A DNA stretch of 64,000 nucleotides, from NCBI RefSeq assembly GCF_012524165.2, contig NZ_JABACJ020000010.1, positions 89,259-153,258 on the forward strand. Reading direction: 5' to 3'. The DNA comes from Faecalicatena faecalis (lineage in GTDB: Bacteria > Bacillota > Clostridia > Lachnospirales > Lachnospiraceae). Below, in pieces: positions 1 through 8,806 of this stretch (position 1 is its first letter; each line of letters opens with the position of its first letter). The notes below the pieces were generated by a model. It had not been told where the DNA came from. It saw only the letters and a list, made by a program, of their open reading frames with translations, and ran no database searches. Made by a program: the position numbers and the translations under genes.

Positions 1-9
1 CTTTATCAT
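1..9 (-). CDS. Start of a minus-strand gene running off the left edge
   Basis: Only the start codon (complement of 7-9) and two more codons (Met-Ile-Lys) are inside the window. The call rests on a strong AGGAGG ribosome binding site (complement of 17-22) seven bases upstream of the ATG. The product cannot be named. Confidence 0.5.
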
Positions 10-109
10 GAAATACCCTCCTAAACTTTCTGTTTTTAATCGTTACTGTTTATCATTTTAGCATGATAAAGAATGGATGTAAATAAGCGGACTTATAAAA
101 AAAGACTTC

Positions 110-142
110 AAAAAAGGCAGTACCCCGCTGGATACCGCCTTT
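110..142 (-). terminator. Rho-independent terminator after the FHA gene
   Basis: On the minus strand an imperfect hairpin with outer AAAGGC/GCCTTT arms and inner GTA/TAC and CC/GG pairs is followed by a run of T. It lies about 50 bases past the stop of the FHA gene. Confidence 0.75.
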
Positions 143-192
143 CAAAACTCATTTACAAACTTCAGACAGAACTGTTTTCCTTGCTATAGACA

Positions 193-747
193 CTAATTAG
201 CTTCTCTCATAATCTTAATCACTTCCAAATCTGTCTCACCAATGGAAATGATATCCTGCTTCTGCAGCAGAATCGGTTTCTGAATCTTTCTTCCGTTCAG
301 ATATGTATGATTCTTAGATCCTTCATCTCTCAAATACAGCTTATCCTTGCTTCTCACAATCGAACAGTGAACCTTGGAAACCTTTCTGTCATCCGGCAAT
401 GGGAGGAACTCCTCAAAGGCAACCTCTTTCGTAGTCCTGCCTATTCCAAGTGCATCATAAAAAATAAAGTCATACTGTTCCCCAGTATCCGTATTCTCAA
501 GGATGATCTTCCATCGTCTTTTTCTTCCGCCAGAAGAAGGAGCCTCCTCTTGAACCTGCTTTTTACGTCTCTTAGGCGGCCGGACCTCGTAATCTTCCTC
601 TTCTATGTCATCATCTATATCGTCGTCTTCTTCATCAAGCTCATAGCTCTTATAGTCTTTTCGTTCCTTAACAATTGTCACAATCGTTGCAATAATGGTG
701 ACCAAAATTAAAACTGCCAGGACGATCAGTATAATCCAGTACATCAT
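193..747 (-). CDS. Membrane-anchored FHA-domain protein
   Basis: FHA domains bind phosphothreonine peptides and often serve as readers for Ser/Thr kinases. The 184-residue product starts with one transmembrane helix (about residues 3-25), then a very acidic stretch (about 37-52), a basic stretch, and a C-terminal FHA domain (about 80-180). The FHA signature residues are visible: G-R in GIGRTTKE, S-x-x-H in SKVHC, and N in SKNHTYLNG. The domain should face the cytoplasm. The start is ATG-ATG with GAAGGAG upstream. It is a single gene ending in its own terminator. Lachnospiraceae tad loci often carry a DUF6382-FHA protein; the tad operon here has a DUF6382 protein without FHA, so a functional link is possible but unproven. 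Confidence 0.85.
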   Translation of the reverse strand: MMYWIILIVLAVLILVTIIATIVTIVKERKDYKSYELDEEDDDIDDDIEEEDYEVRPPKRRKKQVQEEAPSSGGRKRRWKIILENTDTGEQYDFIFYDALGIGRTTKEVAFEEFLPLPDDRKVSKVHCSIVRSKDKLYLRDEGSKNHTYLNGRKIQKPILLQKQDIISIGETDLEVIKIMREAN

Positions 748-890
748 TGGTTAATCAACTCCTTCAAGAGTTTATAGTACTATATTTTTCTTATCGAAGC
801 AAGCAAATGTAGCTTTTTTGTCATACTTATTTAATTTTTCTGTCATATATTGTTCATTGCTGGAATATATTGTTCTGATTCACCTTCCGC

Positions 891-1745
891 CTAATTCTCA
901 TACTCACAAATATATCCCAATTTCCCTGAATAGGCCGGCTCTGCTTTCAGCATATCATCCGGTACATCATTCCAGACAAAACGTTTTTCCCCGTCGAAGA
1001 AAAAGAGATCCATATACTTTTCTTCCAGATTTCCATCCTGGAAGCTTGGCTCACCCTTCATCCATTCCTCTGAACACCAACTGCTGTCAGAATTCAGTTT
1101 CTCGCCAAATAACTTATTCTCTTCATTTACCCAGTAATAATCCTTAGACTGACTGTCCCTTCTGCCTCCGATACGAAAATAAATATCCGTCATCTTCTGC
1201 CTGCTGATTTCTTTCCTGATTGCCTCATATTCGTCAGAGCTGTTAATCCTTACCAGATATCCGCCCCGATTCAGGCAATCTTGAAAAGCCTCCTGCCAAG
1301 TCGCATCACTAATAATATATTCATATCTATGGACAGCCTTATCATCTGCCGGAACAGAGGCATCATATGTGCTGGTGACAGCAGCTTGACCCTGATTATC
1401 CGTTCCTTGATTCTGTTCATTTGCCTTGCCGTCATTCTGGTTTGGATCTGTAGAATCTGCCCTGTCCTTGGAATTATCTCCTTTAGAACTCTCCCCCTTA
1501 GAAGAATTCGCATCTGCATTCTCTCCATCATCCTTCGAGTCAGCCTCCCCTTTGACCACATCGCTTCCATTCTGTGATGTATGCTCTGGCTTCGCATTCT
1601 CCGTCTTTGCGTCCGTCTTCTGCCCCTTCTTATCCAGAAAATAACGTCCGGCACCCACTCCTGCACCGATTCCTACCACAAAGGCAAGGCAGACCGCAAC
1701 AATAATGATCACCTTTACATTCTTATGATTTTTAGACTTTTTCAA
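891..1745 (-). CDS. Membrane-anchored C-type-lectin-like domain protein
   Basis: The 284-residue product has a basic N-terminus, one transmembrane segment (about 12-32), a long low-complexity linker rich in Ser, Asp, Asn, Lys and Gly (about 40-125), and a C-terminal C-type-lectin-like fold (about 138-284). Evidence for that fold is its opening (YEYIISDATWQEAFQDC), the downstream W-N-D core (VWNDVPDD), and paired cysteines ending in GYICEYEN. The domain probably lies outside the cell and binds a ligand; the ligand is unknown. Translation starts at a TTG nine bases after AGGAGG. Two DnaA-box 9-mers lie directly upstream. Confidence 0.75.
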   Translation of the reverse strand: MKKSKNHKNVKVIIIVAVCLAFVVGIGAGVGAGRYFLDKKGQKTDAKTENAKPEHTSQNGSDVVKGEADSKDDGENADANSSKGESSKGDNSKDRADSTDPNQNDGKANEQNQGTDNQGQAAVTSTYDASVPADDKAVHRYEYIISDATWQEAFQDCLNRGGYLVRINSSDEYEAIRKEISRQKMTDIYFRIGGRRDSQSKDYYWVNEENKLFGEKLNSDSSWCSEEWMKGEPSFQDGNLEEKYMDLFFFDGEKRFVWNDVPDDMLKAEPAYSGKLGYICEYEN

Positions 1746-1769
1746 CCCCTTATTCCTCCTCTTGATTAG

Positions 1770-1798
1770 TTATCCACATTGCGGCAAACTTATCCACA
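1770..1798 (+). promoter_or_regulatory. Pair of DnaA boxes
   Basis: Two perfect TTATCCACA 9-mers, at 1770-1778 and 1790-1798, lie in the same orientation 20 bp apart (about two helical turns). They sit in the 57 bp gap between two minus-strand genes. The match is seen directly; DnaA binding and a role in expression of the lectin-like gene are inferred. Confidence 0.5.
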
Positions 1799-1802
1799 AC
1801 AT

Positions 1803-2123
1803 TTATCTTCTATTATCCAGCAAATCCGCCACCAGGCGTTTTAGATCCTCAACCTGCTTCTCTAAAACAGCCTTTTCAGCGGCCTCCTTCTTCAGTCTCT
1901 CTACTTCCCTCTGTGCCGCACGGGCCTCCTTTTTCGCTTCCTCCTTTATGCGTTCTGCAATTTCCTTTGCACGTTCGGCATCTTCCTTCATACGTTCTGT
2001 TTTATACGCTGCCGCCTTGACCTCTTCAACTTCTTTCTTCAATGCATCTAACTGTGCCTGCTGTTCTTCAATTTTATACTGTACTGTGTTCCTGTCCAGC
2101 TCAAGCGATTCCTCTGAAAACAT
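1803..2123 (-). CDS. Short coiled-coil protein
   Basis: The product is about 106 residues and almost wholly helical. A long run of Glu, Lys, Ala and Arg residues with heptad spacing follows a short N-terminus, and no enzymatic motif is visible. I start it at the ATG at 2123 (MFSEESLELD), eight bases after GAGGGAG, instead of the upstream TTG at 2162 that has no ribosome binding site. It lies just upstream of the lectin-like gene on the same strand, separated by the DnaA boxes. The family is not recognised; a cytoplasmic scaffold is the most that can be said. Confidence 0.6.
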   Translation of the reverse strand: MFSEESLELDRNTVQYKIEEQQAQLDALKKEVEEVKAAAYKTERMKEDAERAKEIAERIKEEAKKEARAAQREVERLKKEAAEKAVLEKQVEDLKRLVADLLDNRR

Positions 2124-2263
2124 CTTCATCACTCCCTCAATGTTCCTGCACCATGCATTCAATTTGTTTCCACATTTTTATTTTGCTTGTAATCCTTATA
2201 AATGTCAAGTGGGATTAGGATGCAATCCCGCAAGATATCTTAGATTATGGTGTTGTACATATG

Positions 2264-2302
2264 AAAAAAACAGGAATCTCTGATTCTAAGATTCCTGTTT
2301 TT
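2264..2302 (-). terminator. Terminator after pgi (bidirectional shape)
   Basis: A perfect stem ACAGGAATCT/AGATTCCTGT with A and T tracts on both sides lies between the pgi stop and the coiled-coil gene. Confidence 0.85.
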
Positions 2303-2358
2303 AGAACTTCCTACAATTATTTTACTTCTAAAAATACGATATAATCTCTAAGAAACTA

Positions 2359-3708
2359 TTATAATCTCTTTAACAACTTTTCTCTTTCTTCTTCAAATCC
2401 TGGTTTACCCAGAAGTGCAAACATGTTCTTCTTATAACTTTCTACACCTGGCTGATTAAATGGATTAACGCCGAGTAAATATCCACTAATGCCACATGCA
2501 AATTCAAAGAAGTAGAACAACTGTCCCAGATAGAATTCATTCTGTTCTGGAATCGTCACCATCAGATTCGGTACATTACCATCTGTATGGGCGAGGATTG
2601 TTCCGTTCATGGCACTCTTATTTATAAAATCTACGGTCTTGCCCTTTAAGTAATTTAATCCATCAAGGTCAACCGGTTCTTCTCCTATCACAATCTCTGC
2701 TGGTGAAGTCTCTACATTCAGAACCGTCTCGAACATAATTCTGCTTCCATCCTGAATGAACTGTCCCATGGAGTGCAGATCGGTCGTCAAATCTACAGAT
2801 GCCGGGAGGATACCCCGCTGGTCTTTACCTTCGCTCTCTCCATATAACTGCTTCCACCACTCAGATACATAATGCAGGCTTGGCTCATAGTTCGCTACAA
2901 TTTCAACTGCCTTGCCTTTTCTAAGCAGAATATTACGTGCTGCTGCATACTGCAGTGCTCCGTTCTCTGCAAAATCATTCTCCAGGGCTTCCTTTCTTCC
3001 TGCTGCTGCACCTTCCATCAGTCTGGTGATATCAGCACCGCTGACTGCGATTGGAAGAAGACCTACTGCCGTAAGTACAGAAAAACGTCCGCCAACATCA
3101 TCCGGCACTACGAAAGTCTCATATCCTTCTTCTGTTGCAAGATTCTTTAAAGCACCTTTTGCTTTATCGGTCGTAGCATAAATTCTCTTTGCTGCTCCCT
3201 CTTTTCCATATTTATTTTCCAAAATCTCTTTAAATACACGGAAGGCAATGGCTGGCTCGGTTGTCGTACCGGATTTGGAAATCATGTTAATGGAAAAGTC
3301 TCTGTCGCCTACAACATCCATCAAATCTTTTATGTACTTACTGCTGATGCTGTTGCCCACGTAATAAATCTCCGGAGACTTTCTGACATCTTTGTCAACG
3401 ACATTAGCAAATGAATGTCCAAGGAAATCAATTGCAGCTCTTGCTCCCAAATAAGAGCCGCCAATTCCGATAACCAACAATACTTCGGAATCCTCACGAA
3501 TCTTCTCTGCTGCCTTCTGGATACGTGCGAATTCTTCTTTATCATAATCAACCGGAAGATCGATCCATCCCAGGAAATCATTTCCCGCCCCTGTCTTTGC
3601 AACAAGCTTGTCCTTCGCCTGCGCAACCAGTTCGCTCATATATTCCATCTCATGTTCCTGAATAAAACTACTTGCTTTCGAATAATCAAATGTAACTTTA
3701 TTAGCCAT
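2359..3708 (-). CDS. pgi: Glucose-6-phosphate isomerase
   Basis: Interconverts glucose 6-phosphate and fructose 6-phosphate in glycolysis and gluconeogenesis. The 449-residue length matches the short Gram-positive form. Family motifs are clear: the sugar-phosphate SIS fold with [27 protein letters not shown], and the catalytic-Glu region [15 protein letters not shown]. The ATG follows AGGAAGG by seven bases. The gene appears monocistronic, with a terminator downstream. It shares carbon metabolism with glgP later in the window but is not linked to it. Confidence 0.97.
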   Translation of the reverse strand: MANKVTFDYSKASSFIQEHEMEYMSELVAQAKDKLVAKTGAGNDFLGWIDLPVDYDKEEFARIQKAAEKIREDSEVLLVIGIGGSYLGARAAIDFLGHSFANVVDKDVRKSPEIYYVGNSISSKYIKDLMDVVGDRDFSINMISKSGTTTEPAIAFRVFKEILENKYGKEGAAKRIYATTDKAKGALKNLATEEGYETFVVPDDVGGRFSVLTAVGLLPIAVSGADITRLMEGAAAGRKEALENDFAENGALQYAAARNILLRKGKAVEIVANYEPSLHYVSEWWKQLYGESEGKDQRGILPASVDLTTDLHSMGQFIQDGSRIMFETVLNVETSPAEIVIGEEPVDLDGLNYLKGKTVDFINKSAMNGTILAHTDGNVPNLMVTIPEQNEFYLGQLFYFFEFACGISGYLLGVNPFNQPGVESYKKNMFALLGKPGFEEEREKLLKRL

Positions 3709-3770
3709 TGTTCATCCTTCCTCTCTAAACGTTTTTTACAAACTAATTCTACCAAATAAGCCTTCCTTAA

Positions 3771-4538
3771 TCAAGCTAAAAACTCCTCTAATATCTGGCG
3801 AATTGCCTCTTCTTTTAGTGCAGGCTGCTCATCCTCCTCCAACTTTTCCTTTACTGTACGTCTGATTACCTGTCTTGCGGCCTCGCCTTTTTCTACTCTG
3901 CGCGGCTCACCCTCTATATTAATGGACAATTCTTGCTCCTCCCGTTGTGTGGCTGTCCTTGCTGCCCCAACGCTCTCTGGACTGATTACATCTATGTTTT
4001 CCTTTTCTGTCTGTTTTACTTTCTTATAACGATGTGCACAGACATTTTCAAGGTAATCGACTATATATACTTTAGCTGCATTCATTTTATAAGGTTCATC
4101 GGACAACTGTCTGATTACGAACAGCGCCATCATTTCTGCTGCGCCTGCGGCAAGATATTGGAACATTCCTTCGCAAAATCCATGTGCAAGATAATGTCCG
4201 CCTGCTCCCAGTAAGGCAAGAATTCCTGAAAACCAAATTGCCTGTAGCTCTATCTGTCTCCATGTGTGTACCCGGAAAATAAATCCGCGGTATTCATATA
4301 TGTATTTCTCCACAAATGCTCCAACATTTTCTACTTTATCGTGTATCATACATGCGTGTTCATATTTTGCCCGCACAAGTTTCATCAGTTTGTGTGTACT
4401 CTTTGACATATTACATGCCGCTTTTACCATACGGCGAAGGGTAAGATGATTTACTATCTTTGCAACTACCCCGATGACGCCTACCGCAATCATTAAATAG
4501 AGAATAATGTTTGTGTCGGCTGCTACGTTTTTAAACAT
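3771..4538 (-). CDS. Conserved membrane protein of unknown function
   Basis: About 255 residues. An N-terminal transmembrane helix (about 8-30) is followed by a basic helical stretch, a second hydrophobic region (about 100-140, possibly two helices), and a charged Glu/Lys-rich cytoplasmic tail. No enzymatic motif is visible. The start at 4538 (MFKNVAADTN) is preferred because AGGAGG lies seven bases upstream; a longer frame to 4577 lacks a ribosome binding site. It sits upstream of pgi with a 60 bp gap. Confidence 0.7.
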   Translation of the reverse strand: MFKNVAADTNIILYLMIAVGVIGVVAKIVNHLTLRRMVKAACNMSKSTHKLMKLVRAKYEHACMIHDKVENVGAFVEKYIYEYRGFIFRVHTWRQIELQAIWFSGILALLGAGGHYLAHGFCEGMFQYLAAGAAEMMALFVIRQLSDEPYKMNAAKVYIVDYLENVCAHRYKKVKQTEKENIDVISPESVGAARTATQREEQELSINIEGEPRRVEKGEAARQVIRRTVKEKLEEDEQPALKEEAIRQILEEFLA

Positions 4539-4896
4539 AATTAGACCTCCTGTTTTTGGTTGTGCCACAACTACCATTTTTTTGGTGTGAGCCTATTATA
4601 GCCCAACTTTTCAGGACTTGCCTTAAAAACCGTTCTACATAATTCGGCACAGCGGCTTATTTTTAACCTTAGACCGGAATATATGAGAGTTCAGAAACAT
4701 AGAATAAAACTATGGCATCAATCCTTCAATTTAACAAAATACTCCAAATCCATCCATGTACTTCCCCTTAAGAAAACTCCTGTCATTTTATCGAAAAATG
4801 GCTCGAAAAATGACACACGAAAATAGACTGGAATTTTTAAATTTCTTCTGCTATAATGCTCATAGCTTTTATTAATTGAATAAGGAGGATTTTATA
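4539..4896. other. Intergenic region with divergent promoters
   Basis: There is no gene here. An extended -10 element TGCTATAAT at about 4850-4858 probably serves the TSCPD gene on the plus strand. A short near-repeat of TCGAAAAATG occurs at about 4790-4815. Confidence 0.5.
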
Positions 4897-5139
4897 ATGG
4901 AATATAGACCACAAGGCGTCTGCTCAAGAATGATCAACTTTGATATCGAAGACAATAAAGTACGAAATGTCTCATTTGATGGTGGATGTAATGGAAATCT
5001 CCAGGGAATTTCACGCCTGATAGATGGAATGGATGTAGATGAGGCCATTTCTAAAATAGAAGGAATCAGATGCGGTTTCAAAAAAACATCATGTCCTGAC
5101 CAACTTGCAAACGCATTAAAAAAAGCAACCGGAAAGTAA
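4897..5139 (+). CDS. Small TSCPD-domain protein (TIGR03905-like)
   Basis: The 80-residue product carries the Cys-rich TSCPD fold found at the C-terminus of some ribonucleotide reductases and as stand-alone proteins in anaerobes. Visible landmarks are CSRMINFD at the N-terminus, the GGCNGN loop in the middle, and TSCPDQLANAL near the end. The cysteine pattern suggests metal or redox chemistry, but the function is unknown. The ATG at 4897 is chosen because AAGGAGG lies just upstream. It is monocistronic, with a terminator overlapping its 3' end. Confidence 0.85.
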   Translation: MEYRPQGVCSRMINFDIEDNKVRNVSFDGGCNGNLQGISRLIDGMDVDEAISKIEGIRCGFKKTSCPDQLANALKKATGK

Positions 5140-5155
5140 TCCGATTGCTTTTTTT
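5117..5155 (+). terminator. Terminator of the TSCPD gene
   Basis: An AAAAAGCAACCGG arm pairs, with one mismatch, with CCGATTGCTTTTT and then a T tract. The left arm overlaps the last codons of the gene. Confidence 0.75.
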
Positions 5156-5190
5156 ATATGAATCTCCATGAACCAAGTTAATTTGAGTGC

Positions 5191-5350
5191 CCATCCTTGA
5201 GCGATTGAAGCAGCAGCCGATGTATGTAGTACATTAAAAAAATTTGTGGTGTTTTCTCGGTACAGGTCTTTTCTATAATCAAAATTTGTTAATAGTTACT
5301 CCTGTTATGTAGTTACAATATCGGCAGCTGCTTCAATCACTCAAGGATGA
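5191..5350. repeat. Long imperfect inverted repeat with 100 bp spacer
   Basis: The arms 5191-5220 and 5321-5350 match at 27 of 30 positions as inverted copies (core TTGAAGCAGC). Two of the three mismatches would be G-U pairs in a minus-strand RNA. The element lies between the convergent ends of the TSCPD gene and a secreted-protein gene. It could be a MITE-like relic or a large RNA hairpin; no transposase is present. Confidence 0.65.
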
Positions 5351-5383
5351 GGCGAGGCTACGGTTGGAGAGAGGTCGTTTTAA

Positions 5384-5890
5384 TTAGTCGATCCAAATTC
5401 CGTCGGTTGCTGAGGTTGCTTCTTCGTATGCTGGATCAGATTTCATACCAGCTACGTGGTCTGCATGGACTCTGTAAAAATAGCCCCTATCTACTGACAA
5501 CATTTTTGATGTAGCCACATAGTATGTATTAGTATCTTCAGCCTGCCAAAAATCAATTTGTCCCCATTTTCCAGTTTCTTTATTATATCTATCCACATAA
5601 ATAACCGTTGAAATATAGTCAACATCATGATCTGCAGTTGTCGATGCATAAACATATATCTTACCACGACCTGCTTTTGTTATAGAACATTCTCCATCCA
5701 TCAAATGTTCTCCACGAGGTAACACTTTATCACTCGTATATCCAGTTGATGTTTCGGCATTTATAAGATATGAACCATCTATTTTAACATCATTATTACT
5801 TTCCTCTGCCTTTGCATCAATACTTGAAACAATAAACAGATTACAAACAATAGCCATTACACATAGCACTGATAAGATTTTTTTTATCAT
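5384..5890 (-). CDS. Small secreted protein of unknown function
   Basis: The 168-residue product has a clear signal peptide: a basic start, a hydrophobic core, and a likely cleavage after AKA near residue 28. The mature part has many Thr, Tyr and Asp residues and looks beta-rich, with no catalytic motif. AAAGGAG precedes the ATG. It resembles small secreted proteins of gut Clostridia (perhaps DUF6147-like, from memory and unverified). It stands alone between an inverted repeat and the DUF4367-like gene. Confidence 0.7.
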   Translation of the reverse strand: MIKKILSVLCVMAIVCNLFIVSSIDAKAEESNNDVKIDGSYLINAETSTGYTSDKVLPRGEHLMDGECSITKAGRGKIYVYASTTADHDVDYISTVIYVDRYNKETGKWGQIDFWQAEDTNTYYVATSKMLSVDRGYFYRVHADHVAGMKSDPAYEEATSATDGIWID

Positions 5891-5955
5891 AATAGTTCTC
5901 CTTTTAATCAGCCCTTCTCTAATTAAACAATTAAGTCTAATAAAACTTACGCCTT

Positions 5956-6975
5956 CTAATTAAAATAAATTAAATTCTTCAATATTTTTGTAAACTCCTC
6001 TTTATCCATCACGCCTTTTAATTCATAATCTACTCCATTATATTTAAAGTTTGTTAAGTACCGTTTAGCATTCTTCTTTTTATATTCTTCCACTTCTATT
6101 ACTTGCTCTGTATTTTTTACTTCAAAAGTATTTATTAAGATATCTTCTTCCTTTTGAACTAACGAAGAATCTGCGTTCTTTGCATAGATTGCAAATCTAA
6201 TTACTTGATTATTATATTGATAAAATACAAGTGCTCTTCCCTGATTTTTATCTATACTGACTTTACTAAATGTCATATCTTCTGGCTTGTATCCTAATCG
6301 TACTGGTACAAATCCTAATTTTTGTCTAATTTCTCTATATGCTGACAACTCCTCTCCATCTTCTGTCTCTTGTATATTCATATCTTTAACATTCATTTTC
6401 TTAGTATTCTGATTACCTAATACTCCATCAAGTAATTCTTTCAGATATGACTTACTCCCCACGCTAGTCATACCCGTTCCAAGCACTAGAACAAACACTG
6501 CAATCAACGCAATAGCAAGCTTTTTCTTCCTAGGCATACGAAATATCCTGCCCTTGCCTGTTCTGCCCTCCTTTCCGCTTTTGTCTCTGTTCAGATGTTC
6601 ATGATACTTTGTGTTCACTTCGAACAGTTCCTTTTCCTCTGCATTTTTCTTCTTTAACATCTCTCTGCCGAGACGCAATGCTTCCAAATCCTCTTCTGAA
6701 AGCTGAACCAGATTGCCATCATTTGTACGTACAGAAAAATCCGGCACAAGTTCCTCCGAGAGTTCTTCTGCCGCACCATCAGCCGTAATCTTATTCTTTT
6801 CATGCACCTTTGCATTCTCTTTCTCATATTTATGGATCGCAGCCAGAAGGGATGCTTCCATCTCATCCGACACTTCTATACCTTTAAGGTCGGGATTCTT
6901 CGCAATCTCTTCTTCTATCTTTCTGGCCTCGTTATCCATTTCTTCCTGCAACGACAGTCTCTTGTTTTGTTCCAT
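5956..6975 (-). CDS. Membrane protein with DUF4367-like C-terminal domain
   Basis: 339 residues. The N-terminal half is charged, helical and probably cytoplasmic. One transmembrane helix lies at about 147-170 (KKLAIALIAVFVLVLG). The outer domain ends in a DUF4367-like motif (YNGVDYELKGVMDKEEFTKI). Proteins with this plan are often anti-sigma-like sensors encoded beside ECF sigma genes, but the ECF gene here is 1.3 kb away beyond murG, so pairing is only a suggestion. AAGGGGA precedes the ATG. Confidence 0.65.
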   Translation of the reverse strand: MEQNKRLSLQEEMDNEARKIEEEIAKNPDLKGIEVSDEMEASLLAAIHKYEKENAKVHEKNKITADGAAEELSEELVPDFSVRTNDGNLVQLSEEDLEALRLGREMLKKKNAEEKELFEVNTKYHEHLNRDKSGKEGRTGKGRIFRMPRKKKLAIALIAVFVLVLGTGMTSVGSKSYLKELLDGVLGNQNTKKMNVKDMNIQETEDGEELSAYREIRQKLGFVPVRLGYKPEDMTFSKVSIDKNQGRALVFYQYNNQVIRFAIYAKNADSSLVQKEEDILINTFEVKNTEQVIEVEEYKKKNAKRYLTNFKYNGVDYELKGVMDKEEFTKILKNLIYFN

Positions 6976-7126
6976 GCTTGCTCCCCTTATTTTTGGCTAC
7001 TACTTTTTCTTGACTTTTTATTAAATAAGTTTAATATGAAATTATATGTGTTTTGTCAGTTATATGCAACTATAATTGAACACTTTATCAGCAATTGTAC
7101 ATTTCAAGTTTGGAGGTTTTATATTT

Positions 7127-8194
7127 ATGAAACGAATTATACTCACCGGCGGTGGAACAGCCGGGCATGTCACCCCCAATATTGCCCTGATCCCCCGTCT
7201 GAGGGAATTAGACTATGATATCCAATACATAGGATCTTATAACGGAATCGAAAAGGAACTAATCGAACCGTTCGGAATCCCATATCACGGGATTTCATCA
7301 GGTAAATTACGCCGCTATTTCAGCGTACAGAATTTTACTGATCCATTTCGTGTAATCAAAGGTTTTGGTGAGGCTCATTCTATTATTAAAGAATTAAAGC
7401 CGGATGTCATCTTTTCAAAGGGCGGATTCGTCTCTGTTCCGGTCGTATTAGCCGGAAAGCGTTGTAAAGTTCCAACTATTATCCATGAATCCGACATGAC
7501 ACCGGGATTGGCTAATAAGATTGCCATTCCATCTGCCAGCAAGGTCTGCTGTAATTTCCCGGAGACCCTGGATTCCCTCCCTCAGGAGAAGGCTGTCCTG
7601 ACTGGATCACCAATCCGCCAGGAGCTTTTGTCCGGCAATAAGATTGCTGCATTGGACTTGTGTGGATTTTCCGCTGATAAGCCAGTTATCCTCGTCATTG
7701 GAGGAAGCCTTGGCTCTGTGGCTGTTAATAATGCTGTCCGCCTTGCCCTGCCGGAACTTCTGGAACACTTCCAGATTGTCCACTTGTGCGGCAAAGGGAA
7801 AGTCGATGATTCTCTGAGCAATATGAAAGGTTACGCTCAGTTCGAATATATCAAGAATGAGCTCCGAGACATATTCGCCCTTGCTGACATTGTCATCTCA
7901 CGGGCAGGTGCTAACGCAATCTGTGAATTACTTGCATTACGCAAACCTAACCTATTGATTCCACTCTCCGCAAATGCCAGCCGTGGAGATCAGATTTTAA
8001 ATGCCCGCTCTTTTGAACGTCAGAATTTCAGTATGGTATTGGAAGAAGAAGAACTCACGAAAGAGTCACTTCTTGAGGCAGTACAGAATCTTTATGAGAA
8101 CCGCGCAAAATATATGGACGCTATGCGTGATTCCAGGCAACAAGATTCAATAGATACAATTGTTGGGCTGATAGAAGAAATACGTAAAAAATAA
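7127..8194 (+). CDS. murG: UDP-GlcNAc:lipid I GlcNAc transferase (MurG)
   Basis: Adds N-acetylglucosamine to lipid I to make lipid II at the inner face of the membrane. The 355-residue protein has the two-Rossmann GT-B layout: GGGTAGHVTPNIAL at the N-terminus, a central KGGFVSVPVVLAG loop, and the C-terminal nucleotide-sugar site around SRAGANAICELLALRKPNLLIP. The start is the ATG at 7127, after TGGAGG; the longer frame to 7076 lacks one. It is outside any dcw cluster, as in many Lachnospiraceae, and a second murG elsewhere in the genome cannot be excluded. Confidence 0.92.
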   Translation: MKRIILTGGGTAGHVTPNIALIPRLRELDYDIQYIGSYNGIEKELIEPFGIPYHGISSGKLRRYFSVQNFTDPFRVIKGFGEAHSIIKELKPDVIFSKGGFVSVPVVLAGKRCKVPTIIHESDMTPGLANKIAIPSASKVCCNFPETLDSLPQEKAVLTGSPIRQELLSGNKIAALDLCGFSADKPVILVIGGSLGSVAVNNAVRLALPELLEHFQIVHLCGKGKVDDSLSNMKGYAQFEYIKNELRDIFALADIVISRAGANAICELLALRKPNLLIPLSANASRGDQILNARSFERQNFSMVLEEEELTKESLLEAVQNLYENRAKYMDAMRDSRQQDSIDTIVGLIEEIRKK

Positions 8195-8218
8195 ATTCCA
8201 GTTTATCACAAATCCAAG

Positions 8219-8249
8219 AAAACAGGTGCCGAACAGACACCTGTTTTTT
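8219..8249. terminator. Bidirectional terminator between murG and the sigma-factor gene
   Basis: A perfect 10 bp stem AAAACAGGTG/CACCTGTTTT with a nine-base loop and T tracts on both strands lies between the two convergent genes. Confidence 0.9.
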
Positions 8250-8793
8250 ATAACCGGTTCAATTCGTCATACTCAACACCAAATGTCTTCTTTATCCAAT
8301 CCTTGGCTCTATGTAATAAACTATGCAGCACCTCAAGACGTATTCCCATTTGTTCGGCAACTTTGGGCTGTGGGATCTCCAAGTAATATGACAACGTAAT
8401 CGCGTCATACCATCTGCGATTCTTCATCATCAATGCTTCAAATATACGTTCATGAAGTTCAGCACGATCCAAATCCAAAAGTTCTTCCATCACTTGGTCT
8501 TCTGCACTTTCAGACGACTCCTGAATGACAGAATCATCCATGATTCCATTTTCAAGTACCTCATGTTTCATTTTCTTCTTGTAATTTAAAGCATAATTTT
8601 TCGCAGTTGTAAATAACCATGACTTGATATTACTGTGATTCATATCATCATAGAAAATGTATAGTTGGAGAAATGTACTTTGAGTAATATCTTCTGCTAC
8701 ATCGCGATTACCTGAATAATTATACGCTACCTTCAAGACAAGATTTTTATATTTTCCATAAATCTCATCAAATTCACGATTTTCAGTCAACAT
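8248..8793 (-). CDS. ECF-type RNA polymerase sigma factor
   Basis: The 181-residue product has only sigma regions 2 and 4. Region 2 runs over about 8-80 (AEDITQSTFLQLYIFYDD, then SWLFTTAKNYALNYKKK). After an acidic linker, region 4 (about 128-170) carries the helix-turn-helix (ITLSYYLEIPQPKVAEQMGI). This is the size and layout of an ECF sigma factor. It starts 13 bases after the HIT gene stop, so the two are probably cotranscribed. No anti-sigma gene is adjacent; the DUF4367-like membrane protein is a distant candidate. Confidence 0.88.
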   Translation of the reverse strand: MLTENREFDEIYGKYKNLVLKVAYNYSGNRDVAEDITQSTFLQLYIFYDDMNHSNIKSWLFTTAKNYALNYKKKMKHEVLENGIMDDSVIQESSESAEDQVMEELLDLDRAELHERIFEALMMKNRRWYDAITLSYYLEIPQPKVAEQMGIRLEVLHSLLHRAKDWIKKTFGVEYDELNRL

Positions 8794-8806
8794 TTTTTCC
8801 CCGGGT

